A stretch of DNA of 64,000 nucleotides from Tetracentron sinense (GCA_015143295.1 CM026563.1:2418001-2482000); one strand, 5' to 3'. Positions 1 through 12,754 are shown, counted from the stretch's first letter. The notes: generated by a model from the sequence alone, not told the origin. Program-made: numbers and translations.

Positions 1-540
1 AGCAACTAAAATACCTTATTTAATGAAATCTAACTGAGAAAGATGCTAAAATATAGATAAACTAGGAAAGGAAATCTACGACAGGGCTGTAATTCAAATT
101 CAAAAGGTTGTTGCCCAAATGGGAAAGCTATTGGGGGTTGGATCATGTGTGAGGCATGCACATGCACGAAGGTAGTGGAGGGTGTGCATCATGAGCCCTA
201 GTATGCTTAGCCCTTTCTCTTATCTTCCACTCTCAATGCATTACCTTGTATTATCAAACCCTAGACCTATAACTATGTATTATAGGCCCAGACATGAATC
301 CTAGACAATTAGAAAGACTCCTCTCGAAATAGGAGTTATCAAAGCAAATTCTGAGCTCAAAACCGCGGTAGACCGCCTGAGCGGATTGCTCTATGGCCTT
401 CAACAGGATTTACCGTGAAACCGCTCGAGCAACACCCAGCTCTGCCCAAGCGGTGACTCTAAATTCTCTCCAATTCGAGCCAAACCTTCACACCTAAATC
501 TTTATCAGCTGGAAAAATTAATATCTTAATAGGACCTTCT
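1..540. repeat. Possible relic of a GC-motif-bearing LTR-like repeat
   Basis: No gene is visible. The stretch has CCCTAGACC text followed by short GC-rich modules such as accgcggtagaccgcctgag and accgctcgagc. This resembles the layout of the two solo-LTR-like repeats at 7346-9336 and 35001-37373, where an aaccctag stretch is followed by short Ser/Arg-box-like palindromic modules. The resemblance is architectural, not a proven alignment, and no ends or target duplication are seen. Confidence 0.2.
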
Positions 541-3500
541 AGCAAATACACGAGTAATGTTAGAGACTATTGCCTTTTGTAGTATAGGCAATATTTTTCG
601 TAGGGGACTCTGTATTTGATACTCGTCAGTTACTTTACGTTGGGAATATTACCTTTATTTGATTCATTAGCAAGCAGCTTGACAATTTTCCACTAAAGTT
701 ATTGCTGATCCACTTTTATATTGTAGCTCAATTTACTGTATAAACTCCTTAATTGTATATTACAATATCAATTTTGAGCAACTTCACAGGTCGTCTTCTT
801 TGGTCGATTTAAGTCGTTTGCTTCTTTATGTTACCATTATTAATGTCTAAAAGGTTATAATGTTGTCATCCATTTCATTTAATCCCATGCGTAGTCTGTA
901 GTCTACACATCCTGTATTGCATTAGTTATCATATCCACATGTTGATATTTTTTTCCTTTTCTTTTCCTTCATACTTTCTAGAAGTAACAAATTCTAATAG
1001 TTTTGGGGCCTGTTGTGCTTCGTATGGCCTTCTTCTTGTAATTAGGTTCTCAACTTGATTATGTTGGGTCTTTCATGTTGTAAAATGTGTATGTGCTATG
1101 TAAAATCTTCCAGAAGACTGGCCCAGCCGCCCAGGCCCTACAATTGGTGAACAGTATGGGGCACTATTTTTTTGGTTCGGTGGGGCACTATTTAAAGAGG
1201 AAGATTGGAACAAATTGACAATGTGGTAAATAATTCTTTAGAATGTTTTCCTCTTGCTGACCCAGATACTCCATCTCTCGTGCTCACTGATGAACAAAAT
1301 ATTTTCATGGTAGTCCCTGGAAGCACTTGGTGGCTACTGGCTACCATTGGAGCCTATGCCTTGTCAAATTCTCTCTAATCCTGGGAAGGAGCATCTTTCC
1401 TTATCGGAGGATGGTGAAATTGTTTTATTGTTGGATATCTTTAGGGATGAAGACACCTTACGTAAGAAATAAGAACATGGTAGCTTAAATCTGCTTGCTT
1501 TTTTGGCTCAATAATTTATCATAGCATATCTGTATTGCTTATGATTGTTTTTTTTAATCATGTGGCTGTTAAATTATGAAAGAAGCTTTGGTGTTTCTTT
1601 TGGTTTTGGCTCGCGATCTGTTAGCATCTCCACCTGTCCCTTTGTTATTGACGATATGGGTCACCCATTGGGATATTCAGAATTGAGCAATGAGAAAATA
1701 GGAGCGGGTGATAATACAAGGTTTATCGAAGGCGGGGAATTTTTTTGACGGATCTAATGCGAACCTTGACGGAGATTGCTTCCTGGGGTAAGCTCAAGCA
1801 GGAGCTCATTCACTTCTCCTCACCAGCTATCGCCTTTTTCTCAACCCATGCTTCTTGGACTTTCGGTTCTCAACCCATGCTTCTTGGACTTTCGGTCAAT
1901 GATCGAGTCTGTAAATAGGTCCAGCTCTAAGGTCCCAAGAAGGGGAGGGGCCCCCAAACATCATCATGTATTAATTACAAAAGTGTATTTTTAAAAGTTT
2001 TACTGGACGAAAAAGGAAGGGCCAAGTCTTTAGCCAACTTGCAACCCATACGCTCAGTCAGTTCTATTTTTTAATTTATTTTTATGAATGCTAACTTCTG
2101 AGTTCCGGCTTGTATATAAGTATATGTATATCTTCAGTCAGTTCTAATATTTATGTATATCTTAAGTCAGTTCTATTTTTTATTTTTAAATATAACTTCC
2201 CATCATGTTATTCTATCTAAAATATACATGTCAGTAACCCATGGTTGTGCTACATTCCCTGTCTCAGACATCTATAGTTATTTTTCTGAATATCATGATG
2301 TAAGTCACTATTCTGGCTTTCTGGGTAACTTTCTGTAAAGTAGTCTTTGGGAAGATGGTTATAATGATGATATTATAAGATGTTGAATTTCAAAACTTTG
2401 TATTTTTTAGTTAGTTTTCTTTAGGAGATAATATAACTATTGATTGTTGCATGCACGCAGAGGAGTATTTACCAAAAAGGGGGTAAAAATAAAGAACCAT
2501 TAGAACATAGTACCATTTGTTGTTTTTAACTGTTCCAATTGATATTACCCACCCACTACACCTTGGCCTCTCATTTTTGCTTGTGTACCATTTTTCTGAA
2601 ACATCATTTATATGTATCATATTGGTTGAGTTATAGTCTTTTGTCTCTAAATAGGCATACATTTAGTGGATCTAATTTTCAGTTACAGGGATAGAATCCG
2701 TTGTCTTTGAAAACCTCACTCTTGTCCTTTTTCATTTCCTCCATCCATCTATCTCTTCAGCTCTATAAAGTTCTTTGCTGTTCCATGAATGTTTTGCTCA
2801 AGTGTTCAATTTGAGATTGTTTTTACTTCTCAATCTCTTACGGGACCTTTAATGTTTGTTAATGTATACCTTTATTTTGAATTTTCCTACAGAATCCAGA
2901 CTATCTCAATCTTGATAACACTTTGCAATTTTATTTCTTATGATGAGAAACCCAAGATGAGAAGGGAAAAAACTTGATGCATGTGTAGTGTTAAATACAC
3001 GTAAAGCTGAAAACATATCCCAAACAAAATAAACTCAAAAAATATTTAATTATAATAAACGAAGAAATTGTTTTTCAGTAATGAAAAATACTTTGTATAC
3101 ATATCCAAACAAACAAAGGTTGGATATGACACGTAGAGTCGTAGACATGAATTAAGGAAAACTCAAACTTTGTTTGCCCACTTGATGTTTTAAGCTGTAA
3201 AACCTTAATTCTTGAGTGGATACTTATATTCCATATCACTTGCATCATATTAAAACTAGGTACACAAAATTTCGTTTTTAGGGGGATCTATTAAGTTGAA
3301 TGACCGTGGGATGATTATCATCGGTGTTAGGGCCTAACGACTTGTGGAGGTCTAGTTGGATTACGACCATGTAATGACTATCTTTGGAAATGAATTTGGA
3401 CACTCCAACTCACACCAATTGACCCTTGAGGCACTTGGATAACCCGTTGTACTGGGTTGTGCATATGCAGTCGAGTGTCCCTGAATCTGCAGACAAACAT

Positions 3501-3855
3501 TTAACAGATCATCATGTGCATATTGTTCGGTGATGTCACCCTATCATTAGGCAGTGTGTGTTTGAGCCCAAAGCCAAGAGCAACCAAATAGGGGGATAAC
3601 CCCATCCATATTCTACTAATGGTTTAATCTCGTTCCCTTATCCATTGTTTGTACCCAAAGGATAGTCTACCCATTGTATCCAATAATAATAGTGGGCATA
3701 GTTCGCCTGTGTGGGCATTGTTTGTTTGGTCGACAGGTTCTCTATATCCGTTTAGGAATACTTAGTGCTTGGGCACTGAGTTATTTTAATTTCCATCTCT
3801 CTTGCAACGTTTTTAGTCCAGTTTAGGGTCTTGGCCAAAAACTAGTTTAAGTTAG
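541..3855. other. Gene-poor intergenic sequence
   Basis: I see no exon chain, RNA gene or intact element here. Short open frames (for example 1545-1748 and 2789-2977) lack any recognisable family and have no supporting splice pattern. One local feature stands out: a 29-bp direct tandem duplication at 1841-1867 and 1870-1896 (tcaacccatgcttcttgg...). Confidence 0.5.
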
Positions 3856-3859
3856 TCTT

Positions 3860-4140
3860 ATATAAGCATCCATTTTTGTTGACTCGTACGAGTTGTTCAT
3901 CCCTTATTGACTCATTCGAGTAATTCAATCCTGTCTACTAATTCGAGCAATCCAATTTTGTCGACCAATTTGATCACCTAGCCTTGTTGTCACGTCAAGT
4001 CATTTAGACCAGTCGACTCATTCGAGTTATCCATCGCAGTTGAATCATCCAAGTTATTTTGCCTGGTCGACTTATCTGAGTTGCTCAACCCAATCGACCT
4101 ATTGGAAGCCAACTCAGTCAGCTCACCCCATTTTGTGATT
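3860..4140. repeat. Degenerate repeat built on a GACTCATTCGAGT motif
   Basis: Variants of tcgactcattcgagtnatcc recur about every 30-40 bases (gactcgtacgagttgttcat, gactcattcgagtaattcaa, gactcattcgagttatccat, gacttatctgagttgctcaa). This is an old, decayed tandem array. No coding content is recognised. Confidence 0.55.
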
Positions 4141-4564
4141 TGTGTCAACTCAAATTATCTAGCTTTGTTTTTTTTAATTAAAAAAATCATAAGAAAAATA
4201 AAATAATCATCCAATATCCTTAGAAGAGTACTCACTTAAGGGTCATTATTCACTCGATCTTTCACTTAAGGGTCATCATTCCCTAATCATCCTTTTTAGG
4301 AAGAGTTCAAACTTTTCAGAATTCAAGTCGTAAATTTCGCTTGTAATAGTCAGCTCTCCATCATTTCCAAGAACTAATCTTATAGTTTCTTCATTCTTGA
4401 TCATCAATCTCAGATATCTTGTGCAGCAACTCCTCGGAAAAGAGCGGACGTGTTCTAATCTAAGGGGCGTGCTTTGCAGTGGGGAAGGGATGGACGGATT
4501 TCAGCTATTCAACATTCAATTCTATCCAACTTTAACAAGTTCATCCTATCACAACATTGTACCA

Positions 4565-4925
4565 TCTGAACATTGTCATGTTATCTCTTTACTCTGGTTG
4601 TTCAAAGCAGTTTGCAACAACTTATCTCTTTCTTCGGTTGTGTAAAGTCATTTGTCTACAACCATTCTTGTTTCTTGCTTTGGTTGTTCAAAGCTGCTTG
4701 GCTACAACCGTTTACCTCTTGATTGGGTTTGTTCAAGGCCGTTTGTCTTATGCTTGTTTCTTGCTTTGGTTGTTCAAAGTCGCATGACTAAAACCCTCTA
4801 ACTTCTTTGTTTGGTTGCTCAATGCCGCTCTACAACCATACCTACCTCTTGCTCTGATTGTTGGAAATCCCTTGGCTACAACAATCTATCTTTTTTGGAC
4901 TGTTCAAGGCTGTCGGGCTACAGTT
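4565..4925. repeat. Degenerate ~60-bp minisatellite (ggttgttcaaag unit)
   Basis: At least six imperfect copies of a unit reading roughly ctttggttgttcaaagc + cgnttggctacaacc + tctcttgctt follow one another. Open frames across it (4397-4645, 4557-4787) owe their length to the repetition and are not taken as genes. Confidence 0.65.
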
Positions 4926-5014
4926 GCCACTAAAGTTTAGACCATGTCTTGCCAAATTTCCAAAAGATAACCAATTATCTTAGATGATTTAAAGGAGGCT
5001 CTCCTGTCAGTTTC

Positions 5015-5395
5015 AGCTTTGTTTTATGGAGCAAAATGTTGGGCACAACGAAGAAGGAATTTATTCATGGAATGAGTTCAGACTTCAGATGAGATGAGGA
5101 TGCTGAAATCAAAGAGTGGAAAGATTGAGAAAAATAAGATCAGAATAACCCGAGAATATGAGAGTATTTTAAACATGTGATAAAATAAGGGTGTTTTGAA
5201 CATGTTCAACAAAGACCAAATAAAGGCACTGGTGAGGAGTGAGTTGGTTCAAGTTGAAGGTTCTAAAAGGGCAAGGCGAAGGCCAAAAAGGACTTGGATG
5301 AAGTTAATGAGAAAAGATAAATAAATTTTGATAGACTATAATGATGGAGCCATATTCAAGTTGCCTACCCCAAATAGTTGGATAAGGCACTGATT
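5015..5395 (+). mobile_element. RTE-type LINE, degenerate 3' end
   Basis: Reading the plus strand in several frames gives a diverged match to the C-terminal end of plant RTE reverse transcriptases: an ALFYGAKCWA-like start, an EMRML stretch, a KDRIRN-like segment near 5140, then LVQVEGSKRARRRPKRTW near 5240-5300. It finishes with the typical tail ttgcctaccccaaatagttg ggataaggc. Frames are broken by several indels, so this is a dead 5'-truncated copy. The family call comes from remembered consensus features and was not checked by alignment. Confidence 0.7.
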
Positions 5396-6300
5396 AAGAA
5401 AGCTAGTCAGTAATAAAAATAAATCGAGCAGTTTAACATGGCCTACTAATAGCATTCTAGAGAACAGCGCACACACAGAGAGCATTGGATCCACCATAAG
5501 ATGGGTTCCATCGAGGAGATGTCATTTCTAAATAATTGAGCCAAGAGCAATCATGATCCTTACTTTCCGAATCTAGTCTTGCAAAATCCTATATGCTCTC
5601 TTTTCTCCCATGGTTTGGGAAATGGGAATGTTGTGATCTAATTGCTTTATTGGTATTTGCATGAGTTTTTCAGGCAAGTTGGATCCTGGTGTGATACTGA
5701 TGTCCCTGTGGAAGCATGCAATAGAGTACATCAAACTTTGATGTACTGCAAAATTCTCTTGTTGGTTTATAAGGTGGTCCAAACAAAACTAATAATACAG
5801 ATAGACACAGTTTGTACAAAAGCTAGTTCCTTTTGGAGCAATAGATGCAGCATATAAACTTTCTACAAGAGATCTTGAGGCATCCAATACAAGTATATTT
5901 TCGATACAAGTAGCTTGATATCTCTGGGTATCTTTGAAGACCAAATCCACTAAACAATACTGGAGCAGACTTGACTCCCTCTCACCCATCCACTGGAAGT
6001 CCTTAAAATGACTAGAATCAAATCTTGTATGAGGGATCACAACCTCAAATTAGCACTTGGAAGATATGCTATTCTCAGTTTCTCTTCTTTTCTTCCTTTA
6101 TAAACATTTTATTTATTGTAAGGGATTCAATATGTAACTGTGATTTCTTAGAGTACCAACGTGATCCCAAGGGATCATTTGTGCATCTGTGATTGGTATA
6201 AAAGATTATTCACCTGGAAAGGGTACAGAACTAACAATGAAGTTTGTTTGTTTTATTTATTTTTTGCCTGAACAATTTGTATTGCTTTAGAAGGATATAG
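5396..6300. other. Intergenic, nothing recognised
   Basis: Only short, unconvincing open frames occur on both strands (5573-5857, 5789-6040). No repeat ends, splice-supported exons or RNA genes were found. Confidence 0.5.
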
Positions 6301-6306
6301 TTCCAA

Positions 6307-6570
6307 CCAGTGTTACCTAGACACGTGGTACGGGTGCCAAGTGTCTAGGTGTCTAGAGGTGTTCGGCACAACAAGCTATGAAAATCCCAATACGACGGCA
6401 CGAACATGTAGAATTTTTAAAATTATTATATATTTATATATAATATATATTAGCTCATTTTTTTTTTAAATAATAAGGATAGAGAGGAGGGACCACCTAT
6501 CCCTATTTTTTAAAAGTATATACCAAAGTTAAAAAAAAAATACTTGTATATATAGAGAATAGAAATGAGC

Positions 6571-6610
<40 letters not shown>

Positions 6611-6895
6611 GTACCTATTGATCGTCATTGGTGTCGTTGCTCTCCTAGTAAGTTTTTCCTCTATGTTTCCAAAAAAGCTACACAACTTGACAAAAAAATT
6701 TAAAGCAATCCAATATATTGTATTTTTAAAATGGCATCACATACATGAAGCAACACGTGCCTAGTTTATAATGTTGACGTCATTATGGCATGGTATAGAC
6801 ATGTCCCAAGGAGTGTCGTGCCATGCCATGGAGTGTCGTGTCCAAGTGTCGGCACGACAAAATTTAAGAAAACTAAAGTGCCTAGGTAACACTGG
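6307..6895. mobile_element. TIR DNA transposon (non-autonomous), 589 bp
   Basis: Both ends carry matching inverted termini: left ccagtgttacctagacac, right gtgcctaggtaacactgg. They are flanked by a perfect 6-bp direct repeat TTCCAA (6301-6306 and 6896-6901). Further inside, gtgccaagtgtc on the left faces gtccaagtgtcggcac on the right. There is no transposase. An (AG)n run lies inside at 6574-6609. The superfamily is uncertain because the 6-bp duplication is shorter than the hAT 8 bp or MULE 9 bp. Confidence 0.7.
6574..6609. repeat. (AG)18 microsatellite
   Basis: Uninterrupted AG dinucleotides lie inside the TIR element. Confidence 0.95.
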
Positions 6896-7345
6896 TTCCA
6901 ACATGTTTGGTGATTCTTTGTTATAGGAGGACCTGAAGAATAACACACTTACAAGTTACAATGGCCGAACGGAATAAGGCTTTTAACACCCCTGGTGCAG
7001 AGAAACTGACAAAGAGGGAGCTGTATGATGCACTTAGGCACGGGCTTGAGTAGGTGTTGATGTTGCTTATATGATTGTATCCCTGCATATTTGCAATGAT
7101 AGTATCAAATTTCAGACTGTAGATACCGTTTTAGCAACATCTTAGCCATACACAGATGGCATGTGCAAGAGGGTCCCGATGCCATTTGATGGGTGCCATG
7201 GGTCCTATTAGTGTATCAAAAATTGACCCAATGGATACTGTAAGGGAAGTGATTGGAAGGGAAGTGACAAAGGGTTCTGGTGGATACACTACTTGATAGT
7301 GACAAAGGGACACGAAAAGAAGTCCGTAAAAAGGACTTCTATAAT

Positions 7346-9336
7346 TGTCGCGACCCAAAATCCCACCTAGGAGCATGTGAGACTTTGGCTTGTGACTTAC
7401 ACATCAAACCATCAAGCATACTAAAAACGAAAGCTGAAAATTTCTTTATAACATAAACTGTAAACTGTATTCCAAGTCTGTATAAGTTCAACCACTCATA
7501 AGTAGAAAGTGGACATCCCCACTTAAACAAAATATGTACATGTCTCTCCCCTCTCATCTCTCAACAATAATCAAGGTAGGGCCACCTATCAAGGGCCATC
7601 TCCTCCTCATGATGATCCATAACAGGCTCCTCCTCAATGTACTCCTCCTCGACCCATGGTCCTGGAGCACAAATGTCGAAATGACCTGTTGAAGATAACA
7701 GTTCGGTTGAGCAATGAATAACTCAGTGTATACAAACAACTAGATAATCATGTTATAAATATTAACATGCATTCATATACAATTTAACGAAACCATCATG
7801 CATACTTTAAATCAAAGCGGAAATCATACTTTCAAATATCAATTGTGCATACTTTTTCAAAATGATGTACTTCTCGATCTTTACTTTAAAACCATACTTT
7901 TACAAGCTTCTTTTGTGCCCTTTACTTTACATGTACCATCTTTCATTTGTTTTACACATGGCTTATTATGGGAGTTTACTTTCAATACTTGACTAGTGCC
8001 CGGATTATAATGGAATGGAACATATTAGCATCCTTCATGTACTTTAGGCGTGCCTAGTAACTGTACCTGATCTGAGTATACTAACACCCTTAACCAACTC
8101 CCCCGTTGGCATCTTTGTACATCATTATACGTCGAATCAGGTGACTAGTGACTGTACCTGGTCTGAGTACACTAGCACTCTTCCAATACTTGCTCTTTTA
8201 CATTTTTCTTGGAATCAGATGACTAGTGACTGTACCTAGTGTGAGTACACTAGCATCCTTCCAATACTTGCTCTTTCGTTCTTCTTTCCTACTTTTCTTT
8301 ACTTTTAACCTTGACAATCTTTCTTACTTTACTTTTTGGATATCCGTACTTATAGAAAACCCGATCATGCAATACAAGTGCTCATATATCATTTGTGGTG
8401 ACATGATAAATAAAGGAAAACAGTCAATTCATCTTAACAATACTTTATACCTTTCACCATTCAATAACATACATGTACATAGGTTAAACACCTAATTTTC
8501 ATCCACCGAATGCTCCTATCTCTTGGCAAAGTCAATTCCATATGCCCTTCATCAAATTCCATATGTCCCATTATTTCTTTTATTAAAGAATCACAACACA
8601 TTCAAATAGTAGAATATATCTACATTTCATCATCAAAAACATACTTTTCATCTTCAATTTCATATACTTTTAACATTGAATCAATATAAAACAACTAGTA
8701 GAGAGTATTTAATATAACAAAATTAGTTAGTAGATTGTATCTACCTTCCGAGATTGAATCCCTGCGATTAGCGCTTTAGAAAGGCTTGAGAAGTGAAATC
8801 CAAGCTTTTCCTTGCTTTTCCAAAAGCTTTTCTTAGAAAACTTAGGGTTTTCTCATCTCCTTTGCCAAATTAGATGAAAAAGCCTTAGAATACCCTAAAC
8901 CCTCGAAATAGATGTTCTATTTATAGTCCTAGGGTTTAAAACTCTAAAATACCTCAAAAATTGTGTTTTTAAAAGTTTTCTATGCGATCTCACTCGAGTG
9001 GGATGTTTTGGGCATAACTCACTCGAGCGGGTTTGAATCTCGCTTCAAGCGGGATCTCTCTGGAACTTGACTGTGTTGAAATTTGTACATCTCACTTGAG
9101 CGAGCGTTAAGCTCGCTCTAGCAGGCTAAATCTGGCTCTAGCGAGCTAAATCTGGCTTTAGCCGGATTTCTGCTGTTTTCTTATTGTTTTCATTTTTTAC
9201 TTGTTTCCTTCGTTTGAACCCTTTTAAACACCCCAAAAATATTCATTAACATCAAAACACACAATACATATTTAATTTGACTATTTTACCCTTATTAATT
9301 TTGATAATGACATAAATGTAAATTTGGGCCTCTATA
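7346..9336 (+). mobile_element. Probable solo LTR (family with copy at 35001-37373)
   Basis: The repeat begins TGTCGCGACCC, ends gggcctctata, and is flanked by the 5-bp direct repeat ATAAT (7341-7345 and 9337-9341). It shares layout and text with 35001-37373: start TGT(CG/AA)CGACC, a gag-free body, CT-rich gaggag/cctcctc block, 'ctcagtgta/ctgagtata', 'taaccctaaaacctc' followed by a GC-rich palindromic module, and the end ggg(c/t)ctcta. Here the module is a set of ctcgctctagc/actcgagtggg variants at 8990-9180. Within it, gaatcaggtgactagtgactg and its relatives repeat at 8040, 8135 and 8215. No internal domain is present, so a recombined solo LTR is likely. Strand is chosen by the TG start. Confidence 0.55.
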
Positions 9337-10287
9337 ATAATCTCTTAGTTTTGGTTAATTTTTGGCATGGACTTCTAAGTGGGCCCTACTAAATTGTCGG
9401 CAGGACCCCCTTCCATTTTACTCACATGGACAACTATGCCACTATAGATGGTGCCTAATGTTGAGCTTAGATTTCACCATGACTGCGGTATCTACTTGAT
9501 TCTCAATATTACATATCAGAAAAACTCGGGCAATTTTTTTTTAGAAAATGATTGCTCGATCTTCTTTAACTTTTCAAGAAGCTCGGCGCAAGAATTATTT
9601 GTAATGGTCTGATACTACAGTGTTTCCTTGAGGTTTGTTTGTGGGAAAGGAATATAGGTGTAGGAAATTATTTCTAAGGTAAAAAACCTTTTTTCATATG
9701 TTTGGTGTACTGGAAAATGCATTTTCTTGTAGAAAATTTTCCCCACATGTTATATAGGATATGGCCTAATTTATTTCAATTGATTGTGTTAACATGAAGA
9801 GTTGGTGCTAAATGCTGATGCAATTGTCCTTTTCCCAGGCTATTGAATCAGAAGGCCAAGAATTGGAGCTAGATCTTTCAAGTTTGGGAGCTTTGAATAC
9901 CATGTTTGCTGCAATTTTTAGGTAAGTCCAGATTAAGTGACGTTCTACATTTTCACTTGTGGAGACACTTATGACACTCATGAACTCTGTTCAATACTCT
10001 GATGATCTCTGTTCTATTCTGAATTACTCCTGTATAACCATTGGTGGATAGGAATGAAGAGGTGATGTATGAAAGATCATCATGTCATGCTTTAACTGCC
10101 TATGTATTAGATACAAGCTTTTGATCTTGTACAAGATCTCACACACTTGACATATTGGTTTTTACCAGAAGTTACATCCATTTTTCAGAGTTCGAACACT
10201 CGCATAGTGTAAATCTCACTTACTCTTTCAAATTTACACTCTCCATATGTCCAACACTCGCCATGAATAGATCTGACTAAACTTTTA

Positions 10288-10400
10288 AGGATGCCAACTT
10301 GTAAGTTGGTAAAGTCACTGGGTGTCGATACAGCGACCTGGGTTCAAACTCGTCCTTACATGTTGACTCGCTAACCATCACACTAGCCTATCCAAAAGAA
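10288..10400 (+). mobile_element. tRNA-derived SINE fragment
   Basis: A box-A-like stretch (taagttggtaaagtcactgg) is followed after about 30 bases by a good box B (gggttcaaactcgtcc). A short A-rich end (ccaaaagaaaaatg) comes later. It sits between two exon relics of the J-protein pseudogene. Target duplications were not identified. Confidence 0.4.
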
Positions 10401-10811
10401 AAATGTCCTACATGCATGCATATATATACAATGTACACTTTAACTCCTATATGCGCTTGTGCCAATGCGTGTTAATTTTGGGTTGACGTTGATGTGGTTT
10501 AAGTTCATTGATAGTTGCTGAAATGGAGCTCCTAGAATTTTTACTTAATCATGTTCTTGTTGGTTTTTCAGATTGACGAGCTTCTTAATAAGCAAAGGAA
10601 TGCAATTCATGCCTTGTACTCTTAACTGCCCTGTCTATGAATGAAACTTTGTTCAAGTAAGAGCAAGATCTGGGGTTCCTTCAAGAAGTCTAAAGAGCAA
10701 TAAAGATCGTCCCTTGAAGGAGAGAAAAGAAGCCAATGACAAGGGATAGTGCAAAGAAGAAAAGAAAAATTGTACAATATCCACTTAAAGGTGGACACGA
10801 TGAAGCCTTGA

Positions 10812-12300
10812 TGAATAGCGTAAGGCATTATAACATACCTTTGTTTATTGTATTGTCTCCCCCGACCTGCAACTTCTGGGTGAGAATGTTCTCTCCTCAT
10901 ATTGTATTCATACTTCTTTATATTTTTGTTGCAGTGGTCATGCATCATACAAGCGGAGTATGGGACCAGGCAACCCTTGGCTGGTATTTTGTTCTTTATT
11001 GTCCAAGCTATATTTGATCGATGCAATGTAATTTTAGTACAATAGCTCCATAATTCTAGCATATAAAAATTTCAACAATTCATTATCAAATTGTTTCCTC
11101 ACATTTTTTTTCTATCATAATACGTCACCTATACCAGCCCATACTTACCTGATGGAATGGATGCACTAATAGCATCTCAAGTTGCACTAGAATGTAAGAG
11201 TGAGAGTTGAAGTAAGCAGTTATACATGCGGTTCGATCGTGTAAAAATACAATTGAAGGGTTAATGATGGCAAGAAAGAGCAGTGAGAGAAACAGAGAAG
11301 TAATTAACGCACAACCTCAATACATTATTTAGATAATTCTTCAACCAGTTGACGAAGTTTCTGGATGAAGATAATCCAAGAGCTTCCATTTTGCATGATT
11401 ATAAGGTAAAGGATTTTCGCTTTCAAATTCAGAAATTTTACCCTCTATGAGAGAGCTACTCTGTGAGTTTGCACAAGCTTTCAAATTCAAATCTTATTAT
11501 TATTAATTTTTTGTATATGAATGTATTAATTTTTTGTAATTTTTTATACTGTAATTTAATAATAAATATTTTCATTAAAATCATGTAAGATGAAACAAAA
11601 TAATCCCGTGAATTAAGTTTGAGCTAACTTGTTCAAGCCAAGCTCAAGCTTGAACATTCGAGTTTGAATGAAGCTCAAGCCAAACTCAAACGGAGCTTGA
11701 GCAAGTTTATGCGAAGCTCATGTTTGACTCGAATATGCTGGTCTAAGGCTTTTGTTAAAACTGCATCAGAGCTGTACAGAGGACTGATGCCTGATGGTCT
11801 ATTATGGGCTGCAACCAGTTGCAAGATTGGACTTGGTACAATTCAATCACAAAACAGGGCTTAGCAATGGGTCTGCCTTTGATACTTGACACGTTGGCAA
11901 AGATCCAAACAGGTTCAAGCCCAATCGTTATAGGGGTGGCAATGAGTTGGCCTGGACCAAGTGGGGCACCAAGTCCTCCTCCTTTTATAAATTAAGACCG
12001 GCAAAGTAAGCAAATCTTTTACTGTTTTTTGTTTTTGTTTTTGTTTTTGGGGGGTATGAAACATCATTTATTTACATTATTGGTCAGTAGGGGTATCAAT
12101 GGGTCCTGGGCTTGAATTTTAGTGATTTTTTAATAGGCCAATCCTCACTTGACACATTTACAAGTCGTCCACATTTTCTATATTTATATATATATATATA
12201 TATTTTGGAACAAGGAAAAAAATCTAATGCGTAGCTTTTTTGTCCGAGCACCTCGCTCTCACAAAGCCAACTCAACTGTATGAGCTCTAGTTTGACACTC
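10812..12300. other. Intergenic, nothing firmly recognised
   Basis: Contains short repeats of gagcttgaac/aagctcaag around 11600-11740. Two short open frames (11664-11864, 11804-11995) are not supported by splice sites or family motifs. Confidence 0.45.
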
Positions 12301-12320
12301 AACTGTATGAACTCGAGTTT

Positions 12321-12489
12321 GACACCCTGCCTCTTGCATGAGTGGTAGGGGTGTGGCCTTCTAAGGGGAAGGTCTGGGAATCTAATCCCCCTTGGGGTAG
12401 GAGCATCAAGAGCTCTACTGCCCAAGCTAACTTCTGACCGGCTAACTACTAATGTAGGTATTTATTGACTACTCAAAAAAAAAAAAAAA
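12321..12489 (+). mobile_element. tRNA-derived SINE with target duplication
   Basis: A box-A-like gagtggtaggggtgtgg and a box-B-like ggtctgggaatctaatcccc lie in tRNA-like spacing. The element ends in an A16 run at 12475-12490. The flanks repeat: actgtatgaactcgagttt at 12302-12320 and actgtatgagctctagtta from 12490, a diverged target-site duplication of about 18 bp. An additional copy of the left flank at about 12276-12294 means a local duplication preceded or accompanied insertion. Confidence 0.65.
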
Positions 12490-12514
12490 ACTGTATGAGC
12501 TCTAGTTAAATGAT

Positions 12515-12620
12515 TTTTTGTTTTATTTTTCTAAAAACTAAAGGTAGATGGGTGAACCCTAAGAGTTAGTGAATCTTAACCACATTTAAATAGAGTCAAA
12601 GGAGGGACACATGGCAATAA
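12515..12620 (+). repeat. Half copy of the abundant 'gatggatgaaccc' MITE family
   Basis: Reads tctaaaaactaaaggtagat gggtgaaccctaagagttagtgaatcttaacc, then ggagggacacatggc. This matches the family found at least ten more times in the window (see 32953-33108 for a copy with both ends). Confidence 0.6.
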
Positions 12621-12754
12621 AAGAGAGCCGAAACGCCTCCTCGCATCACCGACCGAGGAGGTGATTATTTTACTTTCTGTCCCGCTTTTAACTGGGTTCT
12701 AGCGTTCGGAGTTAAGACAGGTTCCCTTTTAGAGTTGAATGGGCAAAAGTCATC

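Larger units (their letters stand above)
6961..10811 (+). pseudogene. ARG1-like / DnaJ15-type J-protein gene relic
   Basis: Three separated pieces on the plus strand fit an ARL1/DnaJ15-type chaperone (J-domain protein linked to gravitropism signalling in Arabidopsis). (a) 9839-9921 is a clean 83-bp exon with cag acceptor and GTAAGT donor. It codes AIESEGQELELDLSSLGAL...MFAAIF, which is the family segment just after the J domain. (b) 10572-10811 follows a tttttcag acceptor. It codes IDELLNKQRNAIHALY, then, with frame breaks, the Ser/Lys-rich tail KERKEAND...KKK...YNIHLKVD, and a stop at 10809-10811. (c) 6961-7053 reads MAERNKAFNTPGAEKLTKRE and could be a decayed first exon; this part is weak. 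The J domain and most middle exons are missing. A solo LTR sits in the would-be first intron and a SINE in the last. Retained introns show it is not a processed copy. Confidence 0.65.
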
